Part shown: positions 52,181-61,680 of the stretch, one piece after another | How the letters are laid out: every line of letters begins with the position of its first letter | Numbering within the stretch: position 1 is the stretch's first letter | Assembly (NCBI GenBank): GCA_026129905.1 | Contig: JAHCHE010000003.1 | Span: forward strand, 335,197-399,196 | Direction of reading: 5' to 3' | Length of the DNA: 64,000 nt | From: Bryobacteraceae bacterium | GTDB taxonomy: Bacteria > Acidobacteriota > Terriglobia > Bryobacterales > Bryobacteraceae | Notes under the pieces: model-generated | The model's input: only the letters and a program-made list of their open reading frames with translations | Told to the model about the DNA's origin: nothing | Databases searched by the model: none | Translations under genes and position numbers: made by a program

Positions 52181-53140
52181 ATGTTGAAGTACATCCTGTG
52201 CGCATTGATCATTCCCATGACCGCAAACCCAGCCGTGAAAATCGAAAAGACCAGCTATAAGGGCTGGCCGAATTGCTACCGCATTACGAATGGAGAGGTG
52301 GAGCTGATCGTCACCTCCGATATCGGGCCACGCATCATGCGATACGCGTTCCCGGGCGGGCAGAACATTTTCAAGGAGTATGAGGACCAGCTCGGCAAGA
52401 CGGGCGAGAAAGAGTTTCAGCTTCGCGGCGGGCACCGCTTGTGGGTGGCGCCGGAGCACCTGGGAACCACCTGGGCGCTCGATAACGGGCCGGTGAACGT
52501 GACGGCGAAGGGGGACTTTCTCGAAGCGCGACAGCCGGCGGATTCGGCGGGCATCGAGAAGACGATCACGGTGAAGCTCGCGCCATCCGGCAGCGCGGTG
52601 GAAGTGCGCCACCTGGTTCGGAATACGACGGCCTGGGACGTGGAATTCGCGCCGTGGGCCTTGACCATGATGACGCCGGGCGGCATCGCCATCAGCGGCT
52701 TCCCGCCCCGCGGCACGCACCCGGAAGACCTGCTGCCGACCAATCCGCTGGTGATGTGGGCCTACACCGATCTCTCCGACAAGCGGTGGGGCTTCCTGAA
52801 GAAATACATCACGCTGCGGCAGGACCCGAAGATCTCCGCGCCGCAGAAGATCGGCCTGTTCAACGAGAAGACGTGGGCCGGCTACCTGCTCAACGGGGAA
52901 CTGTTCGTCAAGCGCACGGAGGCCGCGGCGGGGAAGGCGTATCCCGATTTCGGCTGCTCGTTCGAGACGTTCACCAACCACGAGATGCTCGAGATCGAGA
53001 CCCTGGGGCCGCTCGGCCGCGTCGCCAGCGGCGAGAGCGTCGAACACGTCGAGCGTTGGAGCCTGCACAAAGGCGTGAACGTGAGCTCCTGGACCGACGC
53101 CGAAGTGGACCGGGTGATTCTTCCGCTCGTGGGGCAGTAG
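52181..53140 (+). CDS. DUF4380/aldose-epimerase-like protein
   Basis: A 319-residue protein with a weak N-terminal hydrophobic segment (MLKYILCALIIPMTANPAV). The mature part has the galactose-mutarotase-like beta-sandwich, with NGEVELIVTSDIGPRIMRYA, GGHRLWVAPEHLG, VRHLVRNTTAWDVEFAPWAL and NHEMLEIETLGPL. It is 13 bp after the methyltransferase gene. It may act on a sugar ring; no catalytic pair is certain. Confidence 0.75.
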   Translation: MLKYILCALIIPMTANPAVKIEKTSYKGWPNCYRITNGEVELIVTSDIGPRIMRYAFPGGQNIFKEYEDQLGKTGEKEFQLRGGHRLWVAPEHLGTTWALDNGPVNVTAKGDFLEARQPADSAGIEKTITVKLAPSGSAVEVRHLVRNTTAWDVEFAPWALTMMTPGGIAISGFPPRGTHPEDLLPTNPLVMWAYTDLSDKRWGFLKKYITLRQDPKISAPQKIGLFNEKTWAGYLLNGELFVKRTEAAAGKAYPDFGCSFETFTNHEMLEIETLGPLGRVASGESVEHVERWSLHKGVNVSSWTDAEVDRVILPLVGQ

Positions 53141-53267
53141 ACCGCCTCTTCACCGCTTCGATCTCCCCCCTGAGTGGAGATCTTGAGGAATCAAGAGAAT
53201 CGCTCTCAGCCCTGCGTAATCAGAAATACGAACCTGTTTATCGTAAACTTGTTGCAGGCCGCTGTTT

Positions 53268-55817
53268 ATGCCTCCCGACAGTCATTTTCTTCCCCAACGG
53301 TCCCGAGGTCTCGCCCTCCTGCCACTCCTAATGGCGAATTTGTGGGTGCCGGTCTTGCGCGCCGACCTCGCTCCGGTTCCGGACGCATTCACTCTGCTCA
53401 CGGGCAGCGCCGGCAGTAACCTCCGCGATCTCGCTGTTGCGCCGGATGGCTCCGTGTATGTGGTAGGTAACACGACGTCGGACGACTTCCCCCTCTCGCG
53501 TCACGGCGCGCCGCCGCCCGGCCAACATTCCGGGTCCTCCCGAGGCTTTATTGCCCGGCTGGACTCGTCTCTGGCTAAGCTGCTTGGCCTGCGCATGACC
53601 GACTTCGGTCTTCCCGAGCAGGTGGCTATCGGCCCGAACAATACCGTCTATGTCTGCCTCCAGGCTTGGCCCGAACGGTTCACCGCCACCCCTGGCGCCG
53701 CCCAGATGGACGCGATCCGTGATGGAAACATGAACCTTGCGGTAATGCGATTCTCATCGGACCTGAGCCGGATCCTGTACGCCACCTTTGTGCCGGGCAA
53801 TTTCGGGCATGCCCATCGAGGCTTCTCCGAGGCGCTCGCCGTGGACTCGAAGGGTAGCGCCTACGTGGCCGGCTATGCCTACCCAGGGTGGCTCCGCACG
53901 ACAGATAGCGCATTCCAACGGGAGTTGCCTTTCTTAGAGGCCGTTTTCCATGGATTCCTGGTCAAGATTGATCCATCCGGAGCGAGTACGCCCTATGCTA
54001 CGTACCTGCGAGGAACGTACGGCCCCACGTTGATTCGTGGTCTGCACGTGAATCCCCGGGGAGAAGCAACCGTCACCGGCATAACCGACGACTACGCCTT
54101 GCCGGTCACGATGGCTGGGTACCATGCGCAATCGGTGCTTGGTATCGACACCCGGGCGTTTGTCACCAGGTTTGCCGCGGATGGTTCGCGCCTGCTGTTT
54201 TCCAACGTCGTCGGCTGCGTAGCAGCCACGGCGGTCACTGTGATCCCCTCCGGCGAAATCGTCGTCGCCGGCCACTCCAGGCTGGCCAATGCGCCGTGGG
54301 CTGAGGAGCACGCGCTGCGGCCTGAGTACCGCGGCCGTTACGGCATTGCCGCCGAGGAGAGCCCAATACTGTGCCGGTTTAACCCGGACGACGGCGGACT
54401 CGTCGGCTGTTCACCGCGCCTTTGGGGTGATACGGCGCCAACCTCGATCGCGGAGACGTCAGCCGGCGCTCTGATATTAACCTCATTTCAGCCGGCTCGG
54501 CCGCCGTTGACACACGACGGGCGGTTCCCACCGGGTTCCGATAACGGCGACGAGGTCGGGAGCGCTCTCCTGGCATATGATCCCGCCGGCGACTTAGTCT
54601 ATTCCGGCGGGCTTCCGGGGACCCTGGCGAAGATCGCCAGTGGTCCCGCCGATCGCGTTTACGTCATTGGCGGGACGTGGATCGAAAACGCCCCGGCGCC
54701 GGGCGGATTTCTCGATCCCGAGTCTCTTCCGGCCGGCGCCGAGGGCGGTCATGGATTTGTGATGGGCTTCTCGATGCCCCCCTTGCTGGCATCGCCATCC
54801 CACTTCACGTTTCACCCGTACAAAGGCGGGCCCGCGCAGGCGCAGACCATGAAACTCACCGGGCGCCCAGGCGCGCCCTTCCAGATTGGCGACTTGCTGA
54901 ATTCGGAAGGGTGGTTGGAAGTGGAGCCGAGATCTGGCGTGCTCCCCGCCGAGATCACCCTCCGGGTCGACCCCGCGAAGTTGGCAAGTGAAGCCGTCAG
55001 GCGAGTGTATACCCGGTTTCCGGTCCGGTTCGGTCCCGAACAGGAGCGCCAAATCCATGTTGAGATCGTGTTGCACGCGGCGCCGTGGCGCATCGACTCC
55101 GTGGTCAATGCCGCCTCCATGCGCCCTGGCCCGATCGGGCCAAGCATGATTGTGAGTATCTTTGGGCAAGGATTTCGACCGGGGGCCGCGCCGGCCGTTG
55201 CGGCGCCGGACGAAAACCTGCGCTTGCCCGCGAGCGTGGATGGTACCGTGGTCAGATTTAACGGAGGGGCGGCGCTGGTGCTCTATGCGTCTAACACCCA
55301 AATCAACCTGATCACCCCGGTAGACTCCGTCTCGTGGCAGACATCGATGCAGATCGTGCATGATGACCGGGCACTGCCCCCCTTTCGGCTTCAGGGAGTC
55401 AGCATGGCGCCCGCGCTGTTCACTACCAGTGGACGGGGGTCGGGCCAAGCGCTCGTTCTTAATCAAGATGGCAGCCTGAATAGCACGACGAACCCGGCGC
55501 GGCCTGGTTCTCTCGTCCGTTTCTACGCCACGGGTTTTACCCAGAATTTGGACGAAATCCTGAACTATTCGATCGCGTCGCAAGACTATCCTCTTCTCGA
55601 TCGTATTCTGGCGTTCGTCGGCTACCACGAATGCCCCGTCGAATTTGCGGGCATGCCCGCCGGGGGCAACATAGGCCTGACGCGGTTAGATGTCAGGCTT
55701 CCCCTTGATGTGCCCACCGGACAAGAACTGCCGGTTCGCTTTGAGCGGCGCTTCGCGGAGGAGTGGCCGGGAAGATACATGAGCGCTCTGGATGTGACCA
55801 TGGCGGTGCAACGATGA
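53268..55817 (+). CDS. secreted SBBP-like beta-propeller protein with TIGR03437 C-terminal domain
   Basis: An 849-residue exported protein (LALLPLLMANLWVPVLRA leader). The N-terminal 450 residues are SBBP-like propeller repeats ('L.dlav.pdGsvYVvG.T.s.dFP'). The last 230 residues match the Solibacter C-terminal domain: INAASM-like VVNAASMRPGPIGPSMIVSI, FGQGFRPG, VRFNGGAALVLYASNTQINL and LVRFYATGF, which is usual for this lineage. It may be surface exposed. Its stop overlaps the start of the next gene (ATGA). Confidence 0.85.
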   Translation: MPPDSHFLPQRSRGLALLPLLMANLWVPVLRADLAPVPDAFTLLTGSAGSNLRDLAVAPDGSVYVVGNTTSDDFPLSRHGAPPPGQHSGSSRGFIARLDSSLAKLLGLRMTDFGLPEQVAIGPNNTVYVCLQAWPERFTATPGAAQMDAIRDGNMNLAVMRFSSDLSRILYATFVPGNFGHAHRGFSEALAVDSKGSAYVAGYAYPGWLRTTDSAFQRELPFLEAVFHGFLVKIDPSGASTPYATYLRGTYGPTLIRGLHVNPRGEATVTGITDDYALPVTMAGYHAQSVLGIDTRAFVTRFAADGSRLLFSNVVGCVAATAVTVIPSGEIVVAGHSRLANAPWAEEHALRPEYRGRYGIAAEESPILCRFNPDDGGLVGCSPRLWGDTAPTSIAETSAGALILTSFQPARPPLTHDGRFPPGSDNGDEVGSALLAYDPAGDLVYSGGLPGTLAKIASGPADRVYVIGGTWIENAPAPGGFLDPESLPAGAEGGHGFVMGFSMPPLLASPSHFTFHPYKGGPAQAQTMKLTGRPGAPFQIGDLLNSEGWLEVEPRSGVLPAEITLRVDPAKLASEAVRRVYTRFPVRFGPEQERQIHVEIVLHAAPWRIDSVVNAASMRPGPIGPSMIVSIFGQGFRPGAAPAVAAPDENLRLPASVDGTVVRFNGGAALVLYASNTQINLITPVDSVSWQTSMQIVHDDRALPPFRLQGVSMAPALFTTSGRGSGQALVLNQDGSLNSTTNPARPGSLVRFYATGFTQNLDEILNYSIASQDYPLLDRILAFVGYHECPVEFAGMPAGGNIGLTRLDVRLPLDVPTGQELPVRFERRFAEEWPGRYMSALDVTMAVQR

Positions 55818-57733
55818 GGCGGGCGCTCATCCTGGCTCTCGCCGTAGAGTTCGCTACTCCGGCGTTTGCGCAGACTACTGGCCCCGATTCGGAGGTGAGA
55901 CGGCCGCGCCACGAAAGCACGAGAGGCGGGGAACCATGGGGGCCAGACCCAAGCCCCTTCGTGCGGCCGCGGCGGGTTTCAACGTGCGACACCACACCAG
56001 ACTCGTTGGCTGAAGCCCTCTTTCTCCATCGCATCGCCGCCGCGGAGCGTAGTCGGGATGGCTCTTCGAAGCGTGACCGGGCGGAATCCGTCCAGGACAT
56101 GGGAGTCACCGATGTTGGGGACATTGTGGTCATGCGGGATCGCGAAGGTGTGACGCTGAGACCCCGGATTTTCGTCCACGATGGCTACGCCATCACATTC
56201 CTGCCGGTCGGCGCCAACGCCTCCAGCTATACCTGGCGGCTCAACCACGGCCGCTTTGATCGCGCTTTGTACGACCAGGGAGAGCCGGCCGGACTGGCTG
56301 ACAACGAGTCGCGCCGCGTGCCGCTGCCGTTTGGCTTTCCGTACTTCGGCCGGCTCTGGCAAGACCTGTATCTCAACTCCAGCGGAGCGGTGTCGTTCGG
56401 CGAACCGATGCGCGCGGATACGGAGATTATGCTTGCCAAGGTGAATCTCGGGCCGCCCGCGATCCTCGCCGCCTACGCCGAAGTGCTGCTTTCCCGGTCG
56501 ACAGGCGGGGTTCGCTTCCTCGCCCGTCCGGACCTCTTCGCTGTCACCTGGCTCGACGTGACGGTGATGGAGCCTTGGGGAACGCCGAACATCGGCACAT
56601 TTCAGCTAAGGCTCTATCCTGACGGCCGGATTGACTTGGAGTACGTTCGCGTTCCTACCGTGCGCGCGCTTCTCGGTCTGGTTTCGGGGAACACTTCGGG
56701 AAAGGCGGAGTTGGTGAGCTTCGCCCTGGACGCGCCGCGCGAGTTCTCCAGCACCCTCGTGGAACGGATCTTCTTCGGTTATCCGCAGCCCGACCTGGTG
56801 ACGGTCGCGCAGCGGTTCTTTGCGACGCATGAGGACGCGTATGACTTTCTCATCGTCTACAGCGCGCTTCCCTGGCCCGGCGGGTACTATCAAAACCCGA
56901 GTGGAGGAACCGTCGTACTCCGCGATTCTACCGCCGGCATCGGACGTCCGCCGATTGACGAGGGCCTGACCTGGGCTTCGGGGAAGCGTCTGCGCTCAGT
57001 TATCAACATGGGGGACCTGTACCTGCTGTTCCAGTTCGGCGAAGACAATCCGCCCGCCCCGCCGGATGGAATCATTCCGCTTCTTTCGTCACAGGAAGCT
57101 ACTCCAATGTCCACGCTCGCTCATCAGGTGGGCCACTTGTTCGGCGCTTTTGTCAGCGTCGAACGCCCCGAACTGGTCCGACGGTTCCCGATGCTCGACC
57201 TTTCCCACACACACTGGAGCTACTATCTCAATAACGGTGGTTCTTTTCTCGGCGGGTACGCCTTCGTCCGGGACGGCGCGGATAGTCGCGGTGAGATCTA
57301 CAGATGCCTGGGCTTGAATCACCGCTACTCGGAACTCGACCTCTATCTCATGGGGCTGATTCCAATCGAACATGTTCCGAAGTTCTCCTTCATCGAAATG
57401 GAATACGACACAAGCCCGTTCTTGTCGGACTACGACTACGGCTGCCAGTCTCTTCCCGGAGTGCTACGGCAAATCGACCCCAGAGAGCTGATAGACCGCT
57501 ATGGTCCTCGTGCGCCGGACCATCGCACTTCCCAAAAGCAATGGCGGGCCGCCTTTATCGTGCTCATTCCCGACCAAGGAGAACTTCCCTACGACCGAAT
57601 CGCACAGGTGGATACGTATCGCCTCGCTTTCGAGAACTACTTCTTCCGGCACACGCAGGGCCTGGCGCGCATGGAGACCGAACTCACTCATGGTCCGAAC
57701 CAAGCTCGGCCGAGTAGTCCGCCACGTCGATAG
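55814..57733 (+). CDS. secreted protease-like protein with an altered zinc motif (HQVGH)
   Basis: A 639-residue exported protein (RALILALAVEFATPAFA leader). The N-terminal half is a beta-rich domain (PLPFGFPYFGRLWQDLYLNS, FQLRLYPDGRIDLEYVRVP). The C-terminal half looks like the secreted metalloprotease-like family with 'AHEIGH' and 'Y..LD.YLMGL' blocks, but its motif reads H437-Q-V-G-H441: the catalytic Glu is Gln. THWSYYLNNGGSFLGGYAF and YSELDLYLMGLIPIEHVPKF follow. It is coupled by ATGA to the TIGR03437 protein, suggesting a joint role outside the cell. Confidence 0.65.
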   Translation: MRRALILALAVEFATPAFAQTTGPDSEVRRPRHESTRGGEPWGPDPSPFVRPRRVSTCDTTPDSLAEALFLHRIAAAERSRDGSSKRDRAESVQDMGVTDVGDIVVMRDREGVTLRPRIFVHDGYAITFLPVGANASSYTWRLNHGRFDRALYDQGEPAGLADNESRRVPLPFGFPYFGRLWQDLYLNSSGAVSFGEPMRADTEIMLAKVNLGPPAILAAYAEVLLSRSTGGVRFLARPDLFAVTWLDVTVMEPWGTPNIGTFQLRLYPDGRIDLEYVRVPTVRALLGLVSGNTSGKAELVSFALDAPREFSSTLVERIFFGYPQPDLVTVAQRFFATHEDAYDFLIVYSALPWPGGYYQNPSGGTVVLRDSTAGIGRPPIDEGLTWASGKRLRSVINMGDLYLLFQFGEDNPPAPPDGIIPLLSSQEATPMSTLAHQVGHLFGAFVSVERPELVRRFPMLDLSHTHWSYYLNNGGSFLGGYAFVRDGADSRGEIYRCLGLNHRYSELDLYLMGLIPIEHVPKFSFIEMEYDTSPFLSDYDYGCQSLPGVLRQIDPRELIDRYGPRAPDHRTSQKQWRAAFIVLIPDQGELPYDRIAQVDTYRLAFENYFFRHTQGLARMETELTHGPNQARPSSPPRR

Positions 57734-57868
57734 GGGACTTCGGTTCGTCGCCCTTCGACTGCCGAGCAGATGGAGGGGCAGGACTCTGCCGGTAGCGCCC
57801 GCGATCGGTTCCTGTTCCGCGCAACGACTGGTTCAATATCGGCTAAGCTGTTTGGCGAGGGTACTCAA

Positions 57869-59059
57869 ATGGACTACAGCCGGAGAGGGTTTATGAAAGG
57901 GACGGGCGGAGCGCTGGCCGCGGCGCCGCTGTTCGTCCCCGCGACAGCGTTCGGCGCCAATGATCGCCTGGCGTACGGCGTCATCGGCGCGGGCGGGCGC
58001 TGGCTGAACAAGGCCTTCCAGGAACTCGGCGCCCAATGCGTCGCGCTCTGCGACGTCTACCAGCCCAACATCGAGGAAGCCAAGAAGGATTCGCCCGCCG
58101 GGGCCAAGGGCTACGTCGACTATCACGACCTGCTGGCGCAGCCCGGCCTCGACTTCGTCGTGATCGGCACGCCCGACCACCAGCACCGTCCGAACCTGCT
58201 GGCCGCCCTCGCCGCCGGCAAGGACGTCTACCAGGAGAAGCCACTCTCGCTGTCGCTGGAGGAAAGCGGGCAGATGATCCAGGCGGTGCGCAGGACGAAG
58301 CAGATCGTGCAGATCGGCATGCAGCGCCGCAGCATGCCCTTCATCCATCGCGCCAAGAGCCTCATCGACGACGGAATGCTGGGCAAAATCTCGATGGTGA
58401 AGGCCAAGTGGAACTGGAATTTCGACCTGCCGCTCGACAATTCGCCGCTGCCGGGCGCGCTGGACTGGGAGCGCTTTGTCGGCCCGGCGAAAAAGCGGCC
58501 GCTCGAGCCGATGCGCTTCCGCTGGTGGCGCGCCTTCTGGGATTACTCGGGTGGCAACATGACGGACCAGGGCACGCACCTGATGGACGTCGTGCAGTGG
58601 ATGACGCAGTCGGGACCGCCGCTTTCGGCGATGTGCTCCGGCAAGGTCATCGACGCGCCGGGGGCCGAAGTCCCCAACGTATTCACCGCCACGTTCGAGT
58701 ATCCGCAATTCCTGGCCACCTGGACGCTCGACTACCGCACGTCGTTCGAGTACGACTGGTCCATTCAGTTCATCGGCGACCGCGGCGCGATGACGCTCGA
58801 CCGCACCGGGTGCCGCGTCTACAACGACGCGGGAAGCTCGCCCACGCCATGGGCGGCGAAGGAGCTTCCGGAACTGGTATACAAGGAAGCCGACCGCGAC
58901 AGCGCCCTGCTGCACATGCGGAACCTGCTCGAATGCATCCGCTCCCGCAAGGAGCCGAACTGCCCGATCGAGGTCGCCGCGGCGGCGGTGGCCGGTCCGC
59001 ACATGGCCAACCTGGCGTACCGGGAGGACCGAAAGGTCAAACGCGGCGGCGCGTCATAG
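57869..59059 (+). CDS. Gfo/Idh/MocA family oxidoreductase, Tat-exported
   Basis: A 396-residue protein. The leader is SRRGFMKGTGGALAAAPLF. The Rossmann domain has AYGVIGAGGRWLNKAFQ, CVALCDVYQPNIEEAK and FVVIGTPDHQH, then VYQEKPLSLSLEES with the catalytic Lys of the EKP motif, GMQRRSMPFIHRAKSLIDDG and DQGTHLMDVVQWM (metal-like His). A GGCGAGGG lies before the ATG at 57869. The last six bases overlap a convergent racemase gene. Substrate unknown. Confidence 0.9.
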   Translation: MDYSRRGFMKGTGGALAAAPLFVPATAFGANDRLAYGVIGAGGRWLNKAFQELGAQCVALCDVYQPNIEEAKKDSPAGAKGYVDYHDLLAQPGLDFVVIGTPDHQHRPNLLAALAAGKDVYQEKPLSLSLEESGQMIQAVRRTKQIVQIGMQRRSMPFIHRAKSLIDDGMLGKISMVKAKWNWNFDLPLDNSPLPGALDWERFVGPAKKRPLEPMRFRWWRAFWDYSGGNMTDQGTHLMDVVQWMTQSGPPLSAMCSGKVIDAPGAEVPNVFTATFEYPQFLATWTLDYRTSFEYDWSIQFIGDRGAMTLDRTGCRVYNDAGSSPTPWAAKELPELVYKEADRDSALLHMRNLLECIRSRKEPNCPIEVAAAAVAGPHMANLAYREDRKVKRGGAS

Positions 59060-59719
59060 CGCCAGCCGGCGGCGCACTTCATCCAGGCTGGTCTCGAGAC
59101 TCGAAAACACCGGCCGCCGGACCTGCTCCTCGAGCCGCCAGACCAGGTGCGCCATCGACACCTGCGCCAGCACGATTGCGTCGGCGCCGCGTTCGGCGAG
59201 TTGCTGCGCGGCGGCCGTCAGCAGCCGGTCGTGCGTCGCTTTGTCGCCGGCCAGCATCGCATGGAGCGCCTCGGGGACCAGTTCGTCGATAATCTCGATC
59301 TGGCGGCGCTCGTCGTCGCAGGCGTCCCGGAGCAGCGAATGCGTCGTCTGCTGCGTGGGCGGAAAGCTGACGATGACGCCGATGCGCTCGCCGGCGTGGA
59401 CGGCCGCCCGAGCCATGGGCTCATCGACCTTGAGCACCGGAATGGGCGAAGCGGCGCGAATCTCGTCCATCTCGCGCCGCGGAACGGCCGAGCAGGCCAG
59501 CACCGCGATCTCCGCGTGGTAGACGTCCCGGCCGACGGCGATCATCTCGCTGAGGCGCCGGCGGGCAAGCGGCATGTCGCCCGAGGAAAACAGCCCCATG
59601 ACGCCGTCGTCCAGCAGATTGGTGATTTCCAGTTCCGGCATCCGCCGGGGATAGTACCCGTTGAGCGGCTCCACCGACGCTCGCGACGCGTGTACCAGTG
59701 TGATTTTCCGTCGTCCCAT
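59054..59719 (-). CDS. Asp/Glu racemase superfamily protein
   Basis: A 221-residue protein. The first catalytic Cys is in EIAVLACSAVPRREMDE. The second position, which in two-Cys racemases is 'GCT', reads VLAQVSMAHLV, so only one Cys is present. Single-Cys members include decarboxylases and isomerases, such as arylmalonate decarboxylase. It lies convergent with the Gfo/Idh gene. The start at 59719 removes eight residues of doubtful Arg-rich sequence. Confidence 0.8.
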   Translation of the reverse strand: MGRRKITLVHASRASVEPLNGYYPRRMPELEITNLLDDGVMGLFSSGDMPLARRRLSEMIAVGRDVYHAEIAVLACSAVPRREMDEIRAASPIPVLKVDEPMARAAVHAGERIGVIVSFPPTQQTTHSLLRDACDDERRQIEIIDELVPEALHAMLAGDKATHDRLLTAAAQQLAERGADAIVLAQVSMAHLVWRLEEQVRRPVFSSLETSLDEVRRRLAL

Positions 59720-59821
59720 CCCAGCTCCGCGGGGTCGCGACATCCCCCCGTCTTTCAGTTCACCACATTCGCGGCCGCGGCCATCCCGCGGGCCACGCCG
59801 GGATGGGCGCCGGAGGCGGGA

Positions 59822-60208
59822 TCAATCCCGGCGGCCGATGTCGATCGAGACGTTCGACCCGGCGCTCTGCACGATGGTGTTTTGGTCGCCGACGGCGGAG
59901 GCCGCTTGGGCGATGGGCGGCAGGCGGGCCAGGAGTTCGTTTCGCAGCTCCGGATCTTCCTCGAGGGCCTTGCGGATTTGGAGCGTCAGCAGCTCGATAG
60001 TGGTCTCGTCGCGGGGCGCCCGGGCGGCCTCCTCGAGCGCCGCCGCCGCGGCGGGCCGCTTCAGCCTGGCTTTCAGCCAGTGGAACAGCGTCTCGCCGAT
60101 TCCTTCACCCGCGCCCTGCGTGAGGGCGGCGCCGGCGGCCAGCAGGTAAGGTTGCAGGACCTCGACGGTGTGGCGGGCGATTTCGAGCGGGTTGGGATCG
60201 ACGCTCAT
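59822..60208 (-). CDS. small helical protein with C-terminal G-D-x-N tail
   Basis: A 128-residue protein. Helices come first: HTVEVLQPYLLAAGAALTQG then GETLFHWLKARLKRP, and an amphipathic helix (TTIELLTLQIRKALEEDPEL). The last 25 residues read GDQNTIVQSAGSNVSIDIG, a Gly/Asn motif that also occurs at the start of the STAND protein at 63690. This type of small protein is often found next to NACHT, TIR or TPR genes (recollection, not checked). It overlaps the TPR gene by four bases. Function unknown; an adaptor or oligomerisation role is an inference. Confidence 0.65.
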   Translation of the reverse strand: MSVDPNPLEIARHTVEVLQPYLLAAGAALTQGAGEGIGETLFHWLKARLKRPAAAAALEEAARAPRDETTIELLTLQIRKALEEDPELRNELLARLPPIAQAASAVGDQNTIVQSAGSNVSIDIGRRD

Positions 60209-61680
60209 TCTTCTTCCTCCTGTCGTTCGGACTTGAGCTTTTCGAAGACTTGCATGATCGGCAGCAGCAACTCCAGGTCTGGTTGCCGGGAAGAGGCTTC
60301 GAGGGCGCCGATGTACTCCTGCGCCAACCCGGCGTTCAGCGCGGCGAACGCCATCGGAACTCGCAAGAAGAACGGGCCGATGAGTCGAATCGCTTCTTCG
60401 AATCGGTCCGCGGCATCCGTGTGACGGTCCAGGCCCGACAGCGTCTGGCCCAGGACGCCAAGGGAGCGCGCCAGGTCGGGGCGGAACGCGTCCGGGCGAT
60501 CGGCCGCCAGTTGGCGATACAGATCGACGGCTTCGGTGGCCGCCGCCAGCGCCTCCTCCCGCCGCCCCAACGCGCTCAGCATGGCGCTAAGGTTGTTCAG
60601 CGACATTGCCAGGTCGGGGCGGAACGCGTCCGGGCGATCGGCCGCCAGTTGGCGATACAGATCGACGGCTTCGGTGGCCGCCGCCAGCGCCTCCTCCCGC
60701 CGCCCCAAATCGCTCAGCCCGATCGCGACGTTGTTCAGCGACATCGCCAGGTAGGGGCGGAACGCGTCCGGGCGCTCGGCCGCCAGTTGGCGATACAGAT
60801 CGACGGCTTCGGTGGCCGCCGCCAGCGCGTCCTCCCGCCGCCCCAACTCGCTCAGCCTGTCGCTCAGGCTGTTCAGCGAACCCGCCAGGTTGGGTCGAAA
60901 AGCGTCGGCGCGCTCGGCGGCCAGTTGGCGGTAGATGCGGGCGGCCTCGTCGATGGCGTCGAGAGCCTCCTCGCGGCGACCCCTTGCCGCAAAACCCTCG
61001 CCGGCCCGGGTCAGCAGCAACGCGCGTCGCTCCCCATCGACTCCATCCAGCTGCGCCGCCTGGCGCAGGGCAAAGTCAGGGTCGGGGGCGCGGTCCGGAT
61101 CCTGCCACCCGGGTTCGGTCGCTTCGATCCACTTCTCGGCTCCCACCTCGACGGTCGAGGGCGCCTCTCCTCCAACCGTCACCACGGTGGTGCGGACCGA
61201 CCAAAGGTCCGGGGCGATCTCACGGAGCAGTTCCTGTAGCCAAGGCGCGCCCACGAAGACGAGCGTGCACCGATACCGCTCGCGCAGGGCGTTGCGGACC
61301 TGGTTCAAGCCCGCAGCGGCCCTCATCCATGCACGCCGCCACCTTCCGTAATCGTGGAGCGTTTCCGGGATCGCGGCCTCGATCCACACGACGCCGCGCG
61401 CGGGTGCGTGTTCAAGCGTCAACAGGCTGGTCGGCAGTTGTTCTAACTCCTGCGGTGAATTGACGGGGAGCGTGAGCAAGGCGGCGCCCTGCCGCTCGAG
61501 TTGCTCTTTCAGGACGCCGTGGCAGGCATTCGCGATGTAGCGGTCCGGCACGAGAATCACAACGAGGCCGAACCAACTGGAATACTCAAAGTGGCGCAAC
61601 AACGCCGCCCATTGCTCGGACTGCTCGAGGTTGGAGGCGACGGCGGCCAGCGCCTCGGGCGGGAGCCGCCACTCGGTCAT
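60205..61680 (-). CDS. TPR protein with a P-loop-less N-terminal domain
   Basis: A 491-residue protein starting MTEWRLPPEALAAVASNLE. Residues 1-190 form an alpha/beta domain (WFGLVVILVPDRYIANACHG, ARGVVWIEAAIPETL, RCTLVFVGAPWLQELLREIA) resembling an AAA/STAND core but without a GxxGxGK P-loop. From residue 215 come about five TPR units of 46 residues with the theme 'LAAATEAVDLYRQLAAERPD' and 'AFRPDLAMSLNNLS..LS.LGRREEA', nearly identical in DNA. It overlaps the ATPase gene upstream by four bases and the small protein gene downstream by four. It likely senses or binds a partner through the repeats. Confidence 0.8.
   Translation of the reverse strand: MTEWRLPPEALAAVASNLEQSEQWAALLRHFEYSSWFGLVVILVPDRYIANACHGVLKEQLERQGAALLTLPVNSPQELEQLPTSLLTLEHAPARGVVWIEAAIPETLHDYGRWRRAWMRAAAGLNQVRNALRERYRCTLVFVGAPWLQELLREIAPDLWSVRTTVVTVGGEAPSTVEVGAEKWIEATEPGWQDPDRAPDPDFALRQAAQLDGVDGERRALLLTRAGEGFAARGRREEALDAIDEAARIYRQLAAERADAFRPNLAGSLNSLSDRLSELGRREDALAAATEAVDLYRQLAAERPDAFRPYLAMSLNNVAIGLSDLGRREEALAAATEAVDLYRQLAADRPDAFRPDLAMSLNNLSAMLSALGRREEALAAATEAVDLYRQLAADRPDAFRPDLARSLGVLGQTLSGLDRHTDAADRFEEAIRLIGPFFLRVPMAFAALNAGLAQEYIGALEASSRQPDLELLLPIMQVFEKLKSERQEEEE
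60481..61032 (-). repeat. four tandem 138-bp repeats inside the TPR gene
   Basis: Starts at about 60481, 60619, 60757 and 60895. The first three units share a block of about 90 bp that is almost identical (it reads GCGGAACGCGTCCGGGCG and so on, on the plus strand), with variation between blocks. The fourth unit is more diverged. Such near identity at DNA level points to recent duplication or repeat-count change. Confidence 0.85.

Noticed and set aside
60481..61032. Regular repeats that could be taken for a CRISPR array
   Set aside because: Units are 138 bp, contiguous without unique spacers, and in frame with TPR protein units.
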